Assembly: GCA_934621385.1 (NCBI GenBank)
Contig: CAKTUI010000002.1
Span: 42,351 to 106,350, forward strand
Direction: 5' to 3'
From: an uncultured Kiritimatiellota bacterium
GTDB lineage: Bacteria > Verrucomicrobiota > Kiritimatiellia > RFP12 > UBA1067
Length of the DNA stretch: 64,000 nt
The position numbers and the translations under genes were made by a program. Position 1 is the first letter of the stretch. The number at the start of each line of letters is the position of its first letter. Below, one piece after another: positions 62,157 to 64,000 of this stretch. The notes below the pieces were generated by a model. That model was not told the DNA's origin. It did no database searches and was given only the letters and a program-made list of their open reading frames with translations.

Positions 62157-62215
62157 GTCGTCGGTGATGGGACGGTTTGGGGGTGGCGGCAGAGGGGTGC
62201 GCCTCACCACGGATA

Positions 62216-62300
62216 AAGAAGCTGTTCTCCCGAGCGAGAGAACAGCTTCTCCCGTGTTGGAGAACAGCTTCTCTTGATTGAGACAAGCTGTTCTCTTTTG
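62216..62300 (+). terminator. GAGAACAGCTTCTC repeat cluster forming a probable terminator
   Basis: Four related words (GAAGCTGTTCTC, GAGAACAGCTTCTC twice, CAAGCTGTTCTC) allow alternative hairpins. The last pair, GAGAACAGCTT (62260-62270) with AAGCTGTTCTC (62285-62295), is followed by TTTT. Confidence 0.55.
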
Positions 62301-62358
62301 CCACCCTTTCGGCGCGAATCATTTTGTCGGTTTTCAATGCACACATGTGGGCGAGATT

Positions 62359-62367
62359 TGCTATAAT
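62359..62367 (+). promoter_or_regulatory. extended -10 promoter of the frameshifted membrane protein gene
   Basis: GATTTGCTATAAT with -10 TATAAT at 62362-62367 preceded by TGC, 30 bases before the ATG. Confidence 0.6.
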
Positions 62368-62397
62368 ACGCACCGGGTAAGTGAAAGTGGAGACAAT

Positions 62398-63013
62398 ATG
62401 AATACAAACATTAAGGTCGGTGATTGCTTTGGACTTGGCTGGTCCATCTTCAAGGAGCATATGGGGTCCGCCATTGGCGCGTCACTTCTCGTGATGCTAA
62501 TGGGGGGGCGTTACGTGCAGCATTGGCTATCCGGCGATGCTGGGTGGATTCTTCCTGCTGGCGGATGCCTGGATTACGAAACGTCAGCCGGTACCAGGTG
62601 CGGGTGATGTCTTCAAGGGGTTCTCGTACTTCCTGCCGACGCTTGTCGCGGTGATTCTCCTTGTCCTTGTTCAGTACATTCTTTCGTCTTTTCTGCTGGT
62701 GGTGCCGGTTTTGGGGTGGATTCTTCTCTATGCGATGAGTTTGATTGTGAACTCTCTGCTGTTTTGGGTGGTGATGGTTGTCGTGAACCAGCGGATTTCC
62801 GGGTACAAGGCCTTTTGTCATGTGTTGACGGAGACTTTCCGTAATCGCTTCTGGAAGCCGATTCTCGTCGGTATTTTGGCCAATATGCTGATGGGGGCGG
62901 GTGCGTTGGTGTGCGGCATCGGTGTCATTTTCACGATTCCGTTTGGTCTGTGCGTCTATGCGGCGGCCTATCGGAAGCTCTTTGATGCGCCCGAAGTTGA
63001 AGTTGTGGCGTGA
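62398..63013 (+). pseudogene. polytopic membrane protein, frameshifted at a G7 run
   Basis: ATG 62398 gives MNTNIKVGDCFGLGWSIFKE, then HMGSAIGASLLVMLMGG. The frame breaks in the run of seven G at 62502-62508; with six G it continues as VTCSIGYPAMLGGFFLLADA and on through five more membrane segments to 63013. The joined product would be about 204 residues with six membrane segments and a GW-x-x-FK motif near the N-terminus. It could be a sequencing error, a phase-variable gene or a true pseudogene. The family is not named with confidence. Confidence 0.75.
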
Positions 63014-63384
63014 GGAAATTCGCGGGTTTTCGTGGAAAATTGGATGCGGCAATCGCCCTTGGGACGATTGCCGCGTTCGTCTTGTGCGCCCATTGGACGG
63101 GAGTCGTCGTTTGTCCGCTTCGTCGCTTCGTGGGGATTCCCTGTCCGACCTGTGGGAGCACGCGGGCCGTCCTGCGTTTGGTGCGCGGCGATTTTGCGGG
63201 TGCATTCACCCTGCAGCCGCTGGTGACGGGCCTCCTTCTACTCGTCCCGATTGCCCTGCTCGTCGGATGGCGGAAGGGACTGAGACTGCCGCGAACGGCG
63301 TGGGGAAGATGGCTTCTCTATGGGGGCATCGCCTGTGCGGTCGCACTGAACTGGACCTATGTCCTTTGGCGGGAAGGTGTATAA
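63010..63384 (+). CDS. DUF2752 membrane protein
   Basis: 124 residues from a GTG overlapping the previous TGA. The motif IPCPTCGSTRAVLRLVRGDF (about 43-62) is the DUF2752 signature. Three membrane segments. The function is unknown. Compare the divergent relative at 22609. Confidence 0.85.
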   Translation: MRKFAGFRGKLDAAIALGTIAAFVLCAHWTGVVVCPLRRFVGIPCPTCGSTRAVLRLVRGDFAGAFTLQPLVTGLLLLVPIALLVGWRKGLRLPRTAWGRWLLYGGIACAVALNWTYVLWREGV

Positions 63385-63385
63385 A

Positions 63386-63856
63386 ATGACTGTCCTTGCC
63401 GCGATTCTTATCGGGTTTCTGCTGCTTCTTGGCTTTATCGGGTGTGTTGTGCCGTTTCTTCCGGGGGTGTGGATTGTCTATGCCGCACTGTGGGTTCTGT
63501 GGGCAATGGGCTGGACGGTTGGGACTGGGCTGTTGGTTGCCGGCGGCATCGCGGCACTTGTTGTGACCATTCTCGATTTCGTCGTGCCGGCGTGGGGTGC
63601 GAAGCGGTTTCACTGTTCGCGTCGGGGGCAGGTTGGCTGTGTCATTGGGACGATTGTTGGTGCGTTCGTCCTGCCATGGGGCATTGTGCTGGGTCCATTC
63701 CTTGGTGCGCTTCTTGGGGAACTCACGCTCGGACGAAGCGGACAGGATGCGCTTTTGAGCGGAGTTGGTGCGCTTCTTGGGTTTTTCTTCGGGGTTCTGA
63801 TTAAGTTCGTCCTTTGCGGCGTTTACGCCGTGTGGTGCGTGCGCATCCTCCTGTAG
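63386..63856 (+). CDS. DUF456 membrane protein
   Basis: 156 residues from the ATG at 63386, with GAAGG 9 bases upstream, starting just after the stop of the DUF2752 gene. Five or so membrane segments. GCVVPFLPGVWIVYAALWVL and DFVVPAWGAKRFHCSRRGQV with GPFLGALLGEL are typical of DUF456. The function is unknown. Confidence 0.9.
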   Translation: MTVLAAILIGFLLLLGFIGCVVPFLPGVWIVYAALWVLWAMGWTVGTGLLVAGGIAALVVTILDFVVPAWGAKRFHCSRRGQVGCVIGTIVGAFVLPWGIVLGPFLGALLGELTLGRSGQDALLSGVGALLGFFFGVLIKFVLCGVYAVWCVRILL

Positions 63857-63902
63857 TTCGTGCGTGGGGTGCGGCCTCGCCCCGCCGCGCTTGATTTGTT
63901 GT

Positions 63903-63922
63903 ACCACTGAATGCACTGAAGC
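63903..63922 (+). repeat. dispersed repeat ACCACTGAATGCACTGAAGC, copy 3
   Basis: Exact copy of the words at 22589-22608 and 24265-24284, 47 bases after the DUF456 stop codon. The remaining sequence to the window end (to 64000) shows no gene. Confidence 0.85.
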
Positions 63923-64000
63923 CGCCCAGTTTGTCAAATAGAAAGTGCACCCTGTAAGTAGCTGGGTGGTTTTTGGTTTGCCAAATACTGTGCACTCATT

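Noticed and set aside
1..64000. rRNA genes, insertion sequences, integrases or prophage genes
   Set aside because: None could be recognised on either strand, although the islands at 18-22 kb and 44-61 kb look transferred.

Overview
The window comes from a bacterium of roughly 55-60 percent GC, most likely from the PVC superphylum (Kiritimatiellota, Lentisphaerota or Verrucomicrobiota). The evidence is a two-domain DUF1080 lipoprotein, a type IV prepilin-like pseudopilin, a very large secreted C10-type peptidase with beta-helix-like repeats, an InlB-repeat secreted protein, and intergenic repeats rich in CACGGAG words. This placement is inferred; there is no rRNA gene in the window to settle it.

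The window straddles the probable chromosomal replication origin. The genes dnaN, dnaA and mnmG (gidA) lie on the minus strand at 28.8-33.6 kb. They are followed by an AT-rich spacer at 33,553-33,776 with TTATCAACA-type DnaA boxes. Almost every gene to the left is on the minus strand and almost every gene to the right is on the plus strand, as expected for replication forks moving outward.

Left arm (1-33.5 kb): a partial pseudopilin; a repeat-rich spacer with a large inverted repeat; a secreted InlB-repeat protein; then a probable single operon of 12 genes (17,579 down to 3,750). That operon holds an FtsB/DivIC-like protein, an M50-like membrane protein, two duplicated amino-acid binding proteins with their ABC permease and ATPase, upp, a purine permease, a mechanosensitive channel, a uracil permease, purL and the DUF1080 lipoprotein. 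A divergent CBM48 protein follows. Next is an AT-rich island (18.2-22.4 kb) with a GHKL ATPase, two uncharacterised partners and a 54-aa DpnD/PcfM-like protein, which is a candidate defence module. After it come small membrane proteins, an organophosphate transporter, an XRE/zinc-ribbon regulator, a coiled-coil protein and a THUMP RNA methyltransferase.

Right arm (33.7-64 kb): a PGM-like metalloenzyme, an actin-fold (ROK-like) kinase, a NahK-like sugar kinase, a Nudix hydrolase, ruvC, tRNA-Tyr and tRNA-Asn, the giant C10 peptidase, recA and tRNA-Ser. An accessory region (44.3-61.3 kb) follows. It has a frameshifted RhuM-Fic gene and a BREX type 4-like operon: a 971-aa unknown protein, BrxP with ferredoxin and DUF4007-like parts, a BrxC-like ATPase, PglZ, BrxL, a small zinc-ribbon protein and a cysteine desulfurase. 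A 15-base C tract lies upstream of the operon. The window ends with a pRiA4b ORF3-like protein, a frameshifted membrane protein, and DUF2752 and DUF456 membrane proteins.

Two themes run through the non-coding DNA. One promoter style recurs, an extended -10 of the form TTTTGGTATAAT; at several genes it sits 7-10 bases from a start codon that lacks a Shine-Dalgarno, which suggests leaderless mRNAs. Repeats of several families occupy the larger spacers.
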